Below, piece by piece: positions 24,354 through 32,962 of a stretch of 38,998 nt of DNA (the stretch's first letter is position 1; the number at the start of each line of letters is the position of its first letter). The position numbers and the translations under genes are program-made. The notes under the pieces were generated by a model. It had not been told where the DNA came from. It made no database searches and saw nothing but the letters and a program-made list of their open reading frames with translations. The DNA is from Acidimicrobiales bacterium (lineage in GTDB: Bacteria > Actinomycetota > Acidimicrobiia > Acidimicrobiales > UBA8190). The stretch lies in contig DATKSK010000022.1 in assembly GCA_035531755.1 (NCBI GenBank), positions 1 to 38,998 of the forward strand, written 5' to 3'.

Positions 24354-26219
24354 TCAGGTGCCCGGGTCGACCTCAACAGTTCCGGTCTCGACCTGGTCAC
24401 GCCGGCCCCGGCTCCGCTGACGGTTCCTCGCGGCCTGGTCGAGGATCACCTTCCGGAGCCGCACCGCGCTGGGGGTGACCTCGACGCACTCGTCGTCACG
24501 GATGAACTCCAGGGCCTGTTCCAATGACAACTGGAGGTGGGGGGTCAGGCGCTCGAGCTCCTCGGCGGTGGAGGACCGGACGTTGGTGAGCTTCTTCTCG
24601 CGTGTGGGGTTGACGTCCATTTCGTCGCTCCGGGAGTTCTCCCCCACGATCATCCCCTCGTAGACGGCGGTGCCCGGTGCCACGAGCAGCGTCCCGCGCT
24701 GTTCGAGCGCCATGAGCGCGTAGGTGGTGGTGGCGCCCCGGCGATCGGCCACCATCGACCCGTTGCGTCGCACCCGCAGGTCCCCGTGCCACGGCTCCCA
24801 CCCGTCGAACACGTGGTGCAGGATGCCCGTGCCGCGGGTGTCGATGACGAACTCGGTGCGGAAGCCGACCAGGCCCCGGGCCGGGATCTTGTAGTCCATG
24901 CGCACCCACCCGGTCCCGTGGTTGACCATCTCCTCGAGGCGGCCGAACCGCAGCGCCAACAGCTGTGTCACCACGCCCAGGTAGTCGCTCGGAACGTCGA
25001 CGGCCAGGCGCTCCATGGGCTCGTGGAGCTTGCCGTCGATCATGCGCGTCACCACCTGCGGCTTGCCCACGGTGAGCTCGAACCCCTCGCGCCGCATCGT
25101 CTCGACCAGGACGGCGAGCTGGAGCTCGCCGCGCCCCTGCACCTCCCAGGCGTCGGGCCGGGAGGTCGGCAGCACGCGCAGCGACACGTTGCCCACCAGC
25201 TCGGCGTCGAGTCGGCCTTTCAGGAGCCGCGCCGTCAGCTTGGTGCCGTCGGTCCCCGAAAGCGGCGAGGTGTTGATGCCGATGGTCATGGCCAGACTGG
25301 GCTCGTCGACGAGGATCGCCGGCATCGGCCGAGGGTCGTCGGGGTCGGCGAGCGTCTCGCCGATGGTCACCTCGTCGAATCCCGCGACGGCCACGATCTC
25401 GCCGGGGCCCGCCTCTTCGACCTCGACGCGGTTGAGCGCCTTGGTGCCGAAGAGCTCCGCCACCTTCCCCCGGTGCACCGACCCGTCGAGCCGGCACCAC
25501 GCCACGGTGTCCCCGCGCCGAAGCGTGCCGTTGTGCACCCGGCAGATGGCCAGGCGACCCAGGTACGGCGAGGCGCCGAGATTCGTGACGAGCGCTTGCA
25601 TCGGGTGCCCGGGCTCGTAGGTGGGTGGCGGCACGCTGTCGACGATGGCCTCGAACAACGGGACCAGGTCGGGCCCGATGTCGTCGGGCTTGGTGCCGAC
25701 ACGGCCGGCCCGGGCGTTGGCGTACAGCACGGGGAAGCCGATCTGGTCCTCGTCGGCGTCGAGGTCGAGGAACAGCTCCTCGACCTCGTTGACGACCTCG
25801 GCCACGCGGGCGTCGGCGCGGTCGACCTTGTTGACGACCACCACCACCGGCAGCTTGGCCTCGAGCGCCTTGCGCAGGACGAAGCGCGTCTGAGGCAGCG
25901 GACCCTCCGACGCGTCGACGAGCAGGAGCACACCGTCCACCATGGCCAGGGCCCGCTCCACTTCGCCCCCGAAGTCGGCGTGCCCGGGGGTGTCGACGAT
26001 GGTGATCGTGATCCCCCGGTAGGGAATGGTGATGTGCTTGGCGAGGATCGTGATGCCCTTCTCGCGCTCGAGGTCACCCGAGTCGAGGACCCGGTCCGTG
26101 AGCTCCTCGTTGGCGCGGAACGCTCCGGTCTGACGGAGCATGGCGTCGACCAACGTCGTCTTGCCGTGGTCGACGTGGGCCACGATGGCCACGTTGCGCA
26201 GATCGTCGCGTACGGACAT
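24354..26219 (-). CDS. typA: Ribosome-associated GTPase TypA/BipA
   Basis: The product is 621 aa from ATG 26219, near the usual length for TypA/BipA. G-domain motifs are clear: G1 [13 protein letters not shown]3 [17 protein letters not shown]4 [10 protein letters not shown]. Further blocks typical of TypA include [41 protein letters not shown]-like order, [18 protein letters not shown] and [19 protein letters not shown]. TypA binds 70S ribosomes and helps ribosome assembly and stress adaptation. A candidate TATAAT -10 lies about 160 bp upstream on this strand. Confidence 0.98.
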   Translation of the reverse strand: MSVRDDLRNVAIVAHVDHGKTTLVDAMLRQTGAFRANEELTDRVLDSGDLEREKGITILAKHITIPYRGITITIVDTPGHADFGGEVERALAMVDGVLLLVDASEGPLPQTRFVLRKALEAKLPVVVVVNKVDRADARVAEVVNEVEELFLDLDADEDQIGFPVLYANARAGRVGTKPDDIGPDLVPLFEAIVDSVPPPTYEPGHPMQALVTNLGASPYLGRLAICRVHNGTLRRGDTVAWCRLDGSVHRGKVAELFGTKALNRVEVEEAGPGEIVAVAGFDEVTIGETLADPDDPRPMPAILVDEPSLAMTIGINTSPLSGTDGTKLTARLLKGRLDAELVGNVSLRVLPTSRPDAWEVQGRGELQLAVLVETMRREGFELTVGKPQVVTRMIDGKLHEPMERLAVDVPSDYLGVVTQLLALRFGRLEEMVNHGTGWVRMDYKIPARGLVGFRTEFVIDTRGTGILHHVFDGWEPWHGDLRVRRNGSMVADRRGATTTYALMALEQRGTLLVAPGTAVYEGMIVGENSRSDEMDVNPTREKKLTNVRSSTAEELERLTPHLQLSLEQALEFIRDDECVEVTPSAVRLRKVILDQAARNRQRSRGRRDQVETGTVEVDPGT

Positions 26220-26706
26220 GAGTCGACCTGGCCCTCGTCAGGCCGCGCCGGCGGCGACGAGCACGCCGGGCGACGCCGATTCAATGGCCACGTGTTGCTC
26301 TCCGAGCGCTCTGGTGGTGCGTGTCCGGTGGGACCCGATGCTCCGCACAGACTTCGCATTGGGAGACAACCTGACCCAAATTATACATGGCGATCGAAGA
26401 TTCCCGGATCACGGGCGGCGCCATCGCAGGCTCCTCCCCGGTGGCCGCGCCGCCGGGCGGCCCCGGCCCTGGGTGCGCGGGACCGGGGTGGGGGCCCCGA
26501 ACGGCTCTGCGGTGGCCCGGGGGCCCGACCACCGGGGACGTCGGCGGCACCGAGGGCGGGGCGGGCGCCGGGCCTCTCCCCGGTGCGGATCGGCTACGCT
26601 GGCACTCGATTGGGTTTGCATATCGCGCCGACCCTGATCCTCGGTCTCAGACCTCGGCGTCTCGGACTCCTGTCCCCCGTGCGCGAGCGCTCCAGGAGTG
26701 AACGAC
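26220..26706. other. Divergent intergenic region between typA and the S18 gene
   Basis: About 490 bp without a convincing gene. It contains an AT-rich island (about 26376-26390) that can be read as promoter elements on both strands, and near the right end an AGGAG ribosome-binding site (26694-26698) for the S18 gene. Apparent open frames here have poor codon bias. Confidence 0.5.
26359..26387 (+). promoter_or_regulatory. Candidate promoter, TTGGGA-N17-TATACA, overlapping an opposite TATAAT
   Basis: On the plus strand TTGGGA (26359-26364) and TATACA (26382-26387) are 17 bp apart, pointing to the S18 gene. On the minus strand the same island reads TATAAT (26380-26385), a perfect -10 pointing to typA, though its -35 is poor. 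The two -10 elements share four bases. Confidence 0.45.
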
Positions 26707-27183
26707 ATGCCCTCTTCACGCAAGCAGCGGTCCCGGCCCCGACCGACCGACAGCAAGGCGCGGGTCCGGCGTGGCCGGCCCAAGGTGTGCCTCCTGTGCA
26801 AGGACCGGGTCACGCACGTCGACTACAAGGACACGAACCTCCTGCGCCGGTTCATGAGCGAGCGCGGCAAGATCAAGTCGCGCAGCAGCACGGGCACCTG
26901 CGCGCAGCACCAGGCCGCCGTGGCCCTCGCCATCAAGAACGCCCGCGAGATGGCGCTGCTCCCGTACGTGGTGCGCACGCTGGCCGGCGACAAGGGTGGG
27001 CGCGGGCGCAGAGGCGGCCCTCCGGGCCGCGGCGGGCCCCGCCCGTCGGAGTCGCCCCCCGGCCGGGCCGCCCCGGCCACCGGCGGCGAAGCCCCGGCCG
27101 CGCCGGCACCGGAGACCGCCGCGGCCGGCGATGCCGGCGCCGTGACGCCGGAGCTGGTCCTCGACGCCGGGTCAGGGGCCTGA
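26707..27183 (+). CDS. rpsR: 30S ribosomal protein S18 with long C-terminal extension
   Basis: The product is 158 aa, ATG 26707 with AGGAG 8 bp upstream. Residues ~26-92 are bS18: [51 protein letters not shown]. It keeps four metal-type ligands (Cys28, Cys31, Cys65, His68), so it is the zinc-containing form. After residue ~95 comes an unusual ~60-residue Gly/Pro/Ala/Arg tail; bacterial S18 is normally 75-90 aa. The usual rpsF-ssb-rplI neighbours are absent, so it may be a second S18 copy or a relocated single copy. Confidence 0.94.
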   Translation: MPSSRKQRSRPRPTDSKARVRRGRPKVCLLCKDRVTHVDYKDTNLLRRFMSERGKIKSRSSTGTCAQHQAAVALAIKNAREMALLPYVVRTLAGDKGGRGRRGGPPGRGGPRPSESPPGRAAPATGGEAPAAPAPETAAAGDAGAVTPELVLDAGSGA

Positions 27184-27187
27184 CGCC

Positions 27188-27460
27188 GTGGGAGCGCAGC
27201 GCAGCAGCGCCTCCAAGCGCCAGCGGGACATCGACAAGCGCTCGCGCGCGGCCGAGAAGCGTGACCGCCGGCAGCGCCGCAGCGCGCTCGGGGAAGACGA
27301 GGCGTCGCCGGACGGTGACGCCGCCGTGATGGACGCCGGCGACAGCAGCGCGATCCTCCAACAGGTCGAGCAGCTGCACCGCGACTTCGAGGCGCACGTC
27401 ATCGACTTCGAGACCTACGAGACCCGCAAGGCGGAGCTCCTCAGCCGCATTCAGGTCTGA
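27188..27460 (+). CDS. Small basic protein with SHOCT-like C-terminus
   Basis: The product is 90 aa from GTG 27188, only 4 bp after the S18 stop, so probably co-translated. The first ~45 residues are strongly basic (RQRDIDKRSRAAEKRDRRQR). The last ~35, QLHRDFEAHVIDFETYETRK followed by AELLSRI, resemble a short SHOCT-type helical hairpin (length-of-helix ... xxFExxKxxLL). The basic N-terminus suggests nucleic-acid or ribosome contact, which is inference from context. The function is unknown. Confidence 0.65.
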   Translation: MGAQRSSASKRQRDIDKRSRAAEKRDRRQRRSALGEDEASPDGDAAVMDAGDSSAILQQVEQLHRDFEAHVIDFETYETRKAELLSRIQV

Positions 27461-27463
27461 CCC

Positions 27464-27523
27464 GCGCCACCCCGGTCGGGCCACGGCCCGAGCCGGCGCC
27501 TCCGGGCCCGAGGCGGGTGGCGC
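27464..27523. terminator. Three-way-junction hairpin between convergent genes
   Basis: Outer arms GCGCCACCC (27464-27472) and GGGTGGCGC (27515-27523) pair perfectly. Inside lie two further hairpins, TCGGGC/GCCCGA with a 4-nt loop and GCCTC/GAGGC around CGGGCCC. It fills the gap between the convergent small basic protein gene and the nickel transporter gene, so it probably ends transcription both ways. Confidence 0.5.
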
Positions 27524-27529
27524 CGCTCG

Positions 27530-28654
27530 TCACTCGACCGCCATCCGGGCCTGGCGCGCCTCCTGCGCGGCGGCGTCCCACTTGGCCTCGATCCGCCCGA
27601 ACCGCCAGATGAAGAGCGCGACAGCCCACGTCACCACGAACACGCCGACGATCACGAACCCGGCGGAGTTGATGTTGAAGCGCTGGAAGAAGCCCCAGAA
27701 CGACCCGCCCAGCTTCGCCTCCTGCCCGATGAGGCTGAGCAGCTCGACGGTCCCGACGAAGAACGCCACGAACACCGACAGGCCCGTGATGGTGAGGTTG
27801 TAATAGACCTTGCGGACCGGCTTGGCGAACGCCCAGTCGTAGGCGAAGTTCATGAAGCAGCCGTCGATGGTGTCGAAGAGGCTCATGCCCGCCGCGAAGA
27901 GGACCGGCATCGAGAGGATGGCGTAGAAGGGAAGTCCTCCGACGACGGCCGACCCCGCCAGGACCAGCAGGGCGACCTCGGTGGCCGTGTCGAAGCCCAG
28001 CCCGAAGAGCACGCCGACGGGGTAGATCTTCCACGGGGTGTCGATCCTGCGGGCGAGCGGCCCGAAGAACCGGTTCATGAGCCCGCGGCTGTTGAGCTGC
28101 CGCTCGAGCTCCTCGTCGTCGTACATCCCGCGCCGCATCTCGCGGAACACCTTCACGATCGAGACCAGGATGACGACGTTGAGGGCCGCGATGAGGTACA
28201 GGAACGCCCCCGAGACCGACGTCCCGATGACGGTGGTGGTCCGGTGCAGCGACGAATCGCCTCTGCTCACGGCGGAGTCGAGGGACCGGATTCCGAAATT
28301 GAGGAGCACGCTCAGGAAGAACACGACGCTGGAGTGGCCCAGCGAGAAGAAGAACCCGACGCTGAGCGGCCGTTTCCCGTCGCCCACGAGCTTACGTGTC
28401 GTGTTGTCGATGGCGGCGATGTGGTCGGCGTCGAAGGCGTGGCGCATCCCGAGGGTGTAGGCCAGGATGCCGGTCCCCACGCCGAAGACCTCGGTCTTGC
28501 TGATGCGGTAGTGATGCCCGAGCGCCAGCGCCACCATGCCCCATCCGAGGACGTGCAGGCCCACCACCGTGAACGACATGCCGCCGACACGCGCCCATTC
28601 GCCGGGCGTGAGGCCGTCTCGGATCCTTGTGAACCTGGCCCGGGGGTTGGCCAT
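27530..28654 (-). CDS. NiCoT-family nickel/cobalt transporter
   Basis: The product is 374 aa from ATG 28654, preceded by AGGAGGG. The family signatures are present: RHAFDADHIAAIDN (metal-recognition helix), FSLGHSSVVF, LGFDTATEVALLVLAG and FAAGMSLFDTIDG, with about eight helices. NiCoT permeases (HoxN, NixA, NhlF) import Ni2+ or Co2+ with high affinity; selectivity cannot be read here. The gene diverges from a Fur-family regulator, and a perfect 15-bp palindrome overlaps its -35 element, which strongly suggests metal-dependent repression. A Ni enzyme or cobalamin demand elsewhere in the genome is implied. Confidence 0.96.
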   Translation of the reverse strand: MANPRARFTRIRDGLTPGEWARVGGMSFTVVGLHVLGWGMVALALGHHYRISKTEVFGVGTGILAYTLGMRHAFDADHIAAIDNTTRKLVGDGKRPLSVGFFFSLGHSSVVFFLSVLLNFGIRSLDSAVSRGDSSLHRTTTVIGTSVSGAFLYLIAALNVVILVSIVKVFREMRRGMYDDEELERQLNSRGLMNRFFGPLARRIDTPWKIYPVGVLFGLGFDTATEVALLVLAGSAVVGGLPFYAILSMPVLFAAGMSLFDTIDGCFMNFAYDWAFAKPVRKVYYNLTITGLSVFVAFFVGTVELLSLIGQEAKLGGSFWGFFQRFNINSAGFVIVGVFVVTWAVALFIWRFGRIEAKWDAAAQEARQARMAVE

Positions 28655-28695
28655 GGCGGTTCCGCCCTCCTCGTGACCGGCGTTTCTCTCCCGAT

Positions 28696-28724
28696 ACCCT
28701 AGGAACTATGCGACCAGGTCGCAA
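28696..28724 (-). promoter_or_regulatory. Promoter of the nickel/cobalt transporter
   Basis: On the minus strand TTGCGA (28719-28724) and TAGGGT (28696-28701) are separated by 17 bp. The -35 and spacer are covered by the palindrome at 28709-28723, so a bound repressor would block polymerase. Confidence 0.5.
28709..28723. promoter_or_regulatory. Perfect palindrome TGCGACC-A-GGTCGCA, candidate metalloregulator operator
   Basis: Two 7-bp arms with a 1-bp centre lie in the 112-bp gap between the divergent nickel transporter and Fur-family genes. A second, shorter dyad (TTGT-N5-ACAA, 28732-28744) lies on the regulator side. The position over the -35 of the transporter promoter is what an autoregulating repressor operator would show. 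Confidence 0.5.
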
Positions 28725-28731
28725 CAGGGTC

Positions 28732-28760
28732 TTGTTGGCGACAATGCCCGACCGTACAAT
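28732..28760 (+). promoter_or_regulatory. Promoter of the Fur-family gene, probably leaderless
   Basis: TTGTTG (28732-28737) and TACAAT (28755-28760) are 17 bp apart. The -10 ends 6 bp before the GTG start at 28767, so transcription should begin at or next to the start codon, giving a leaderless mRNA. No ribosome-binding site is present. The TTGT-N5-ACAA dyad covers the -35. Confidence 0.5.
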
Positions 28761-28766
28761 GCGGGT

Positions 28767-29225
28767 GTGACCAGGACTTCTGGGCGAGCGTCGGCGGCCG
28801 CCGCGGCCTGCGACCCGGTGGACGCCGTGCTGGCGCTGGTCCGGGAGCACGGCGGACGGGTCACCGCCACCCGGCGGCTCCTGCTGCGGGCGCTGTTCGA
28901 CGCCACGGGGCACCGCACCGCCGAGGAGCTGGCCGACGAGGTGCAGGCCCTCGCCCCCGACGTCCACATCTCGACGATCTACCGGAACCTCGACGAACTC
29001 GAGCGGCTGGGCGTCGTGGTGCACGCCCACCTCGGCCACGGGCCCGCCACGTACCATCTGGCGACCGGCGCCCACGGCCATTTCGTGTGCGAGCAGTGCG
29101 GCGCCATGGTGGAGGCTCCCGACGAGGTGTTCCAGAGCCTGTCCCGGGCGGCGAGGACACGCTTCGGCTTCGACATCAACCCGCATCACTTCGCCGTGCT
29201 CGGGCGGTGCCGGGGTTGTCGGTAG
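28767..29225 (+). CDS. Fur-family metalloregulator, probably nickel-responsive (Nur-like)
   Basis: The product is 152 aa. The winged-helix DNA-binding half is seen in VTATRRLLLRALFDATGHRTAEEL and HISTIYRNLDELERLGVV. The dimerisation/metal half has HLATGAHGHFVCEQCG (His and CxxC) and HHFAVLGRCRGC (second CxxC), so it keeps a structural Zn site. Family members include Fur, Zur, Mur and Nur. The divergent NiCoT transporter makes Nur the best guess; Zur is the main alternative. It likely represses both its own gene and the transporter. The leaderless GTG start is supported by promoter spacing. Confidence 0.9.
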   Translation: MTRTSGRASAAAAACDPVDAVLALVREHGGRVTATRRLLLRALFDATGHRTAEELADEVQALAPDVHISTIYRNLDELERLGVVVHAHLGHGPATYHLATGAHGHFVCEQCGAMVEAPDEVFQSLSRAARTRFGFDINPHHFAVLGRCRGCR

Positions 29226-29487
29226 CCCGGGCGGCCGACCGGAGGGCGCCGGCGCCGGGACCCGGACCGGATGGCGCCACGTGATGGCGCAGGACACCGG
29301 AGGCGGCGGGGTGGGCGCGCCTTGCCCGGTGGCGCGCGCCGTGTCGCGGCGGCGGGCCGGCGTCCTCGGCCCGCAGGCCGGCGCCGTGGACGCCGACAGC
29401 ACGATGTGGGCGTTCTCCGAGGCTCACCCGCTGCCGTGAGCCCCGGGGCCGGTGGCGGCCCCGGACCACGCCCGCCGGGCGGTCGCC

Positions 29488-30495
29488 TCAGGCCGAGCTC
29501 GGGACGCGCGGGCTTCGACCGCCGGCGTCGACGAGGTCCACGATGCCGAAGCGGGCGAGCGCCACGACCTCGTCGGCCGGTGCCGTGGTCGACGCGCCGG
29601 CCCGGCGGGCCGCCGACGACCCCACCGACGCGTCGCGCAGGTGGGTCAGCAGGGCGAGCTGCGACGCCGAGACGAAGACGACGGGGCTGTCCCACATCTT
29701 CACCGCGGGCCGATCGACACCGTCGCGCCCGAGCAGCGTGCCGATCCATTCGACCTGGCGCGAGAGGACCGGTGCCACCCCGGCCGGCAGGCCCGCGATC
29801 GGAAGTGCCAGCAGCTCGTCGGTGGCCCGCCGGCGGGCCGCGGTCGAAGGGTCCTCGCCGAGGGGGTCGCTGTTGAAGTCGTTGCACTTCAGGTAGAGGT
29901 TCACCGTGTTGGCGGAGTTGCGCCGCAGGTGCCACACCGACGAACCGGGAAAGAGCACGACGTCGCCCGGCCGATCGTGGATCTCGACCGCCGGCGAACC
30001 CCGCAGGACCACCTCCGGCAACTCGTCGGGCGCGAGGCTCTCCCGGAAATCCGCCGTCAGGAACGGGTTCGGGTCACGGTGGACCGTGGGGTACAGGACC
30101 AGATACGAGCCCTCGGGAACGTCGATCGACACGCCGACCGACACCTGCGAGGCGAGCCGGTCCTTGTGGGCCACCGGCGCCGGGTCGGCGTCGGGTTCGT
30201 AGCGCTTCAGGTGTCGCTCCGCCAGCGTGAAGCGCTCCGGATCGAGCCCGCACATGCCTGTGGTCAGGGCCCGGAGGTCGGCTACCAGGTCGACGTCGAC
30301 CGGCGGCTCGTACAGGTGCTGGTTCTTGGCGCCCCGTATCCCGGTCCCGTGGAGGGCCGCCTCGGCCTCGTGCCGGGCGCTGTAGGCCCGGAGGTGGTCG
30401 AGGAATTCCGGGGTGACGCCGTCGCGCACGTGCACCCACCCCTGGGCCTGGTAGGTGGCACTGAGCTCACCCGGGTCGAAACAGAAGGTCTTCAC
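29488..30495 (-). CDS. 2-oxoglutarate/Fe(II)-dependent dioxygenase (phytanoyl-CoA-hydroxylase-like)
   Basis: The product is 335 aa from GTG 30495. A double-stranded beta-helix oxygenase is indicated by VAHKDRLASQ (His110-x-Asp112), PGDVVLFPGSSVWHLRRN (distal iron ligand His189 with nearby Arg) and the following NTVNLYLKCNDFNSD. The N-terminal YQAQGWVHVRDGVTPEFLDH is the usual phytanoyl-CoA dioxygenase-like opening. Such enzymes hydroxylate or otherwise oxidise small molecules. The last ~90 residues are a separate Ala/Arg-rich helical region, MWDSPVVFVSASQLALLTHL onward, that could be a small added domain. No pathway partner lies beside it. Confidence 0.82.
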   Translation of the reverse strand: MKTFCFDPGELSATYQAQGWVHVRDGVTPEFLDHLRAYSARHEAEAALHGTGIRGAKNQHLYEPPVDVDLVADLRALTTGMCGLDPERFTLAERHLKRYEPDADPAPVAHKDRLASQVSVGVSIDVPEGSYLVLYPTVHRDPNPFLTADFRESLAPDELPEVVLRGSPAVEIHDRPGDVVLFPGSSVWHLRRNSANTVNLYLKCNDFNSDPLGEDPSTAARRRATDELLALPIAGLPAGVAPVLSRQVEWIGTLLGRDGVDRPAVKMWDSPVVFVSASQLALLTHLRDASVGSSAARRAGASTTAPADEVVALARFGIVDLVDAGGRSPRVPSSA

Positions 30496-30574
30496 CGATT
30501 CTCCCTGCCGTCGAGACGAACGGCCACACCGGTGGCGGCCGTTCCTGGTGTGGTCAAGATCCCCTGGGGTCGCA

Positions 30575-31369
30575 TCAGGCGGCGACGTGCCGATCCGGCC
30601 CCCGCCCGCGTCCGGGCGCCGGGCCCGTGGCCGCGCCCGCCGAGCACCCTATGTCGGCGGCGCCCGGGCCGACGTCGCGCCACCCCCGCTGCCGGGCGGT
30701 GCCACGGCGGGCGATCCCCGAGGCCCACAGCCGGGACGGGGCGGCGCCACTGCACGCCCGCGCCCCGCCACTCCACGCCCGCGCCCCGTCGCTCGGCACG
30801 GGCCCGGTCAGCAAGGCCAGGCGGTGGAGCAGCAGCCAGCCCACGACGGCGATGAGGTGCGGGGCCTCGCTCAAGACCGGCGTCCGCCCCGACGCCGTCT
30901 CGACGACAGCGGTGGCCAGCAGCAGGGCCGCCGCCGTTCCGACGATGGCCCTCATGCCCCGGGTGCGGTCCGGGTGCCAGGCGGCGAGCAGGAAGCCCGC
31001 GGCCAGGGCCAGGTCGAAGGCCCCGACGTCCCGAGCGGCGTCGTGGCCCCCGAAGATCCACGCGGGCGCGACGATCGCCACCTGGACGGCTGCCAGCGAC
31101 AGGAGGCCGGCCCGCGTGAGCAGGACGGACCGCCGGCGCCGCCCGTGGCCGGCGTCGAGCCTCGCCGCGCCGAGCAGGCTCTCGCTCGGTCGCCACATGG
31201 GCTCCGCCGCTCGCAGCCGCACCATCCGCGTGTGCGCATGGGCCGCCTCACGCCACGACCGGCAGGCGGGACATCGGTCCACGTGGCCATCGACGTCCAC
31301 GGGATCGATCGGGGACGGCTCCCCGTCCAGGTGCGCGGAGATCGCCTCACGCATGTCGTCGCAGTTCAC
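30575..31369 (-). CDS. Membrane anti-sigma factor with zinc-finger (zf-HC2) domain
   Basis: The product is 264 aa. I chose GTG 31369 because it begins with VNCDDMREAISAHLDGE, the usual start of ZAS anti-sigma factors; ATG 31354 would remove the Cys3. The His29-x3-Cys33-x2-Cys36 motif (GHVDRCPACRSW) is intact. About four hydrophobic helices follow (AFDLALAAGFLLAAW among them), then a Gly/Arg/Ala-rich tail. It should hold the divergently encoded ECF sigma factor inactive at the membrane. The long tail after the helices has low complexity and may be partly disordered. Confidence 0.85.
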   Translation of the reverse strand: MNCDDMREAISAHLDGEPSPIDPVDVDGHVDRCPACRSWREAAHAHTRMVRLRAAEPMWRPSESLLGAARLDAGHGRRRRSVLLTRAGLLSLAAVQVAIVAPAWIFGGHDAARDVGAFDLALAAGFLLAAWHPDRTRGMRAIVGTAAALLLATAVVETASGRTPVLSEAPHLIAVVGWLLLHRLALLTGPVPSDGARAWSGGARACSGAAPSRLWASGIARRGTARQRGWRDVGPGAADIGCSAGAATGPAPGRGRGPDRHVAA

Positions 31370-31491
31370 GAAGATGTAGTCGGAAGACGGGCGCGTCTGG
31401 TTCCCGGGCGCGCCGGAATTCCTTCCGCCGGACCCGCACAACGGTCGCGACGGCCCCGGGACAACGATTCGCGCAGGGCTACCATGACGCC

Positions 31492-32049
31492 ATGGACCTC
31501 CCCGGCCACCCGAACCACCTCGACCGTCTGGCCGAGCGCGCCCGCCTCGGTGACCAGGCGGCGTGGGAGGCGTTCATCGTGGCGTCCTACGACGCCGTCC
31601 GGCGGATGTGCGCGGCGATGGTCGACCGCCAGTCGGCCGAGGACCTCGCCCAGGAGACCTTCACCCGGTCGGTGCGCGCCTTGGCGCGCTTTCGGGGTGA
31701 GTGCTCAGCCCGCGCGTGGATCCTGTCGATCGCCTACCGGGTGTGCGCCGACGAGCTGCGATACCTGACGCGGCGACGGGAGCACCAGGACGACGGGGGC
31801 CGGCACCGGGATCGGGAGGACCGGCGTGTCCCCGACGTCGCCGAGCAGGTCGCCGTGGACGACCTCCTCGCCCGGCTCGAGCCCCACCGGCGGGCCGCCT
31901 TCGTCCTCACCCAGATCCTGGGGATGCCCTACGATGCCGCCGCGGTCGTGTGCCAATGCCCCCCCGGGACGATCAGGTCGCGCGTGGCGCGGGCGCGCGA
32001 CGACCTCGTCGCCATGACGTCGGTGCAGGACGTCGGCCGGCGAGCCTGA
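31492..32049 (+). CDS. ECF-family RNA polymerase sigma factor
   Basis: The product is 185 aa from ATG 31492. Region 2 is visible as DAVRRMCAAMVDRQSAEDLAQETF and GECSARAWILSIAYRVCADELR; region 4 as LARLEPHRRAAFVLTQILGM, then PPGTIRSRVARARDDL. It is divergent from the membrane anti-sigma gene and upstream of a response regulator, kinase and GerMN lipoprotein set. The order resembles the Streptomyces sigE-cse cell-envelope stress locus. The stop codon lies inside a 19-bp tandem repeat. Confidence 0.95.
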   Translation: MDLPGHPNHLDRLAERARLGDQAAWEAFIVASYDAVRRMCAAMVDRQSAEDLAQETFTRSVRALARFRGECSARAWILSIAYRVCADELRYLTRRREHQDDGGRHRDREDRRVPDVAEQVAVDDLLARLEPHRRAAFVLTQILGMPYDAAAVVCQCPPGTIRSRVARARDDLVAMTSVQDVGRRA

Positions 32050-32078
32050 CGTCGGCCGGCGAGCCTGACGTCGGCCGG
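32029..32078. repeat. 19-bp tandem repeat (2.6 copies) across the sigma-factor stop codon
   Basis: Two complete copies of a 19-bp unit (GACGTCGGCCGGCGAGCCT) and 12 bp of a third run from the last codons of the sigma gene through its TGA into the gap. Confidence 0.93.
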
Positions 32079-32281
32079 ACCGCACCTCCCGCGGCCGCAC
32101 GCCTCGCTCCCCACCCGTTCCCAGGTATCTCCCAGGGAGCCGGGCGCGACGGGGTCTGTGACCCGTGAGGCGTGCGCCCGCGACGCGCGGCGCGAACCGG
32201 CGGGCGTTACCCTGGGTCCTGGCACCGCCGTCGATCGAAGGGGCGCGCCGGGCCATAGGGGGAACGAAGGGGCGGCGCGGC

Positions 32282-32962
32282 ATGAGCGCGCGGATATTGC
32301 TGATCGAGGACGACGAGAGCATCCGCACGGCTCTCTCGATGTTTCTGGAGCAGGAAGGGTACACCGTCGCCGACTCGGGCAGCGGGGAGGAGGGCCTGGT
32401 GGCGTTCGACCACCGCCCCGCCGACATCGTCCTCGTCGACATCATGCTGCCCGGACTCGACGGCCTCGAGGTGACCCGGGCGCTGCGCCGCACCAGTGAC
32501 GTCCCCATCGTCATGGTGACGGCGCGCTCGGACACCCACGACGTCGTGGCCGGCCTCGAAGCGGGCGCTGACGACTACGTGCCGAAGCCCGTCGTGGCCA
32601 AGGAGCTGGCGGCCCGCATCCGGGCGCTCCTGCGGCGCTCCATGAGCGGCCCCCCCCACAAGGCCGTCATCCGTGTCGGTGACCTCGAGATCCACCGTCA
32701 GGCGCGCACCGTCCGGCGCGGGGACGAGGAGCTGCGGCTCACGCGAACCGAATTCCGCCTGTTGTGCGCCCTGGCGGAGAACCCCGGTTGGGTGCTCAGC
32801 CGAACGCAGCTCCTCGAGCGCGTCTGGGACTACGACTTCTTCGGTGACATCCGGCTCGTCGACGTCCACGTACGCCGCCTCCGGGCGAAGATCGAGGACG
32901 ACCCCTCCGCTCCACGGAGAGTGGTGACGGTGCGGGGGCTCGGCTACAAGCTCCAGCCGTGA
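32282..32962 (+). CDS. OmpR-family response regulator (CseB/MtrA-like)
   Basis: The product is 226 aa from ATG 32282, with GAAGGGG upstream. The receiver has acidic residues in LLIEDDESIRTAL, phospho-acceptor Asp53 (VLVDIMLPGLDG), MVTARSD and DDYVPKP. The DNA-binding wing has LTRTEFRLLCALAENPGWVL, SRTQLLERVWDYDFFGD, VDVHVRRLRAKIE and VRGLGYKL. The kinase gene starts within its stop codon (GTGA), so they are translationally coupled. Confidence 0.96.
   Translation: MSARILLIEDDESIRTALSMFLEQEGYTVADSGSGEEGLVAFDHRPADIVLVDIMLPGLDGLEVTRALRRTSDVPIVMVTARSDTHDVVAGLEAGADDYVPKPVVAKELAARIRALLRRSMSGPPHKAVIRVGDLEIHRQARTVRRGDEELRLTRTEFRLLCALAENPGWVLSRTQLLERVWDYDFFGDIRLVDVHVRRLRAKIEDDPSAPRRVVTVRGLGYKLQP

Noticed and set aside
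26220-26706. tRNA or other stable RNA in the typA-S18 gap
   Set aside because: No cloverleaf arms or T-loop GTTCGA-type sequence could be assembled; AT-rich promoter elements explain the composition.
29226-29487. Gene in the gap between the Fur-family gene and the dioxygenase
   Set aside because: Open frames are short, Arg/Pro-rich and lack codon bias; no function or start signal is visible.
31458-31485. Auto-regulated ECF promoter before the sigma gene (GGGACAAC and a possible -10)
   Set aside because: The -35-like box is suggestive, but no -10 at a proper distance was convincing.
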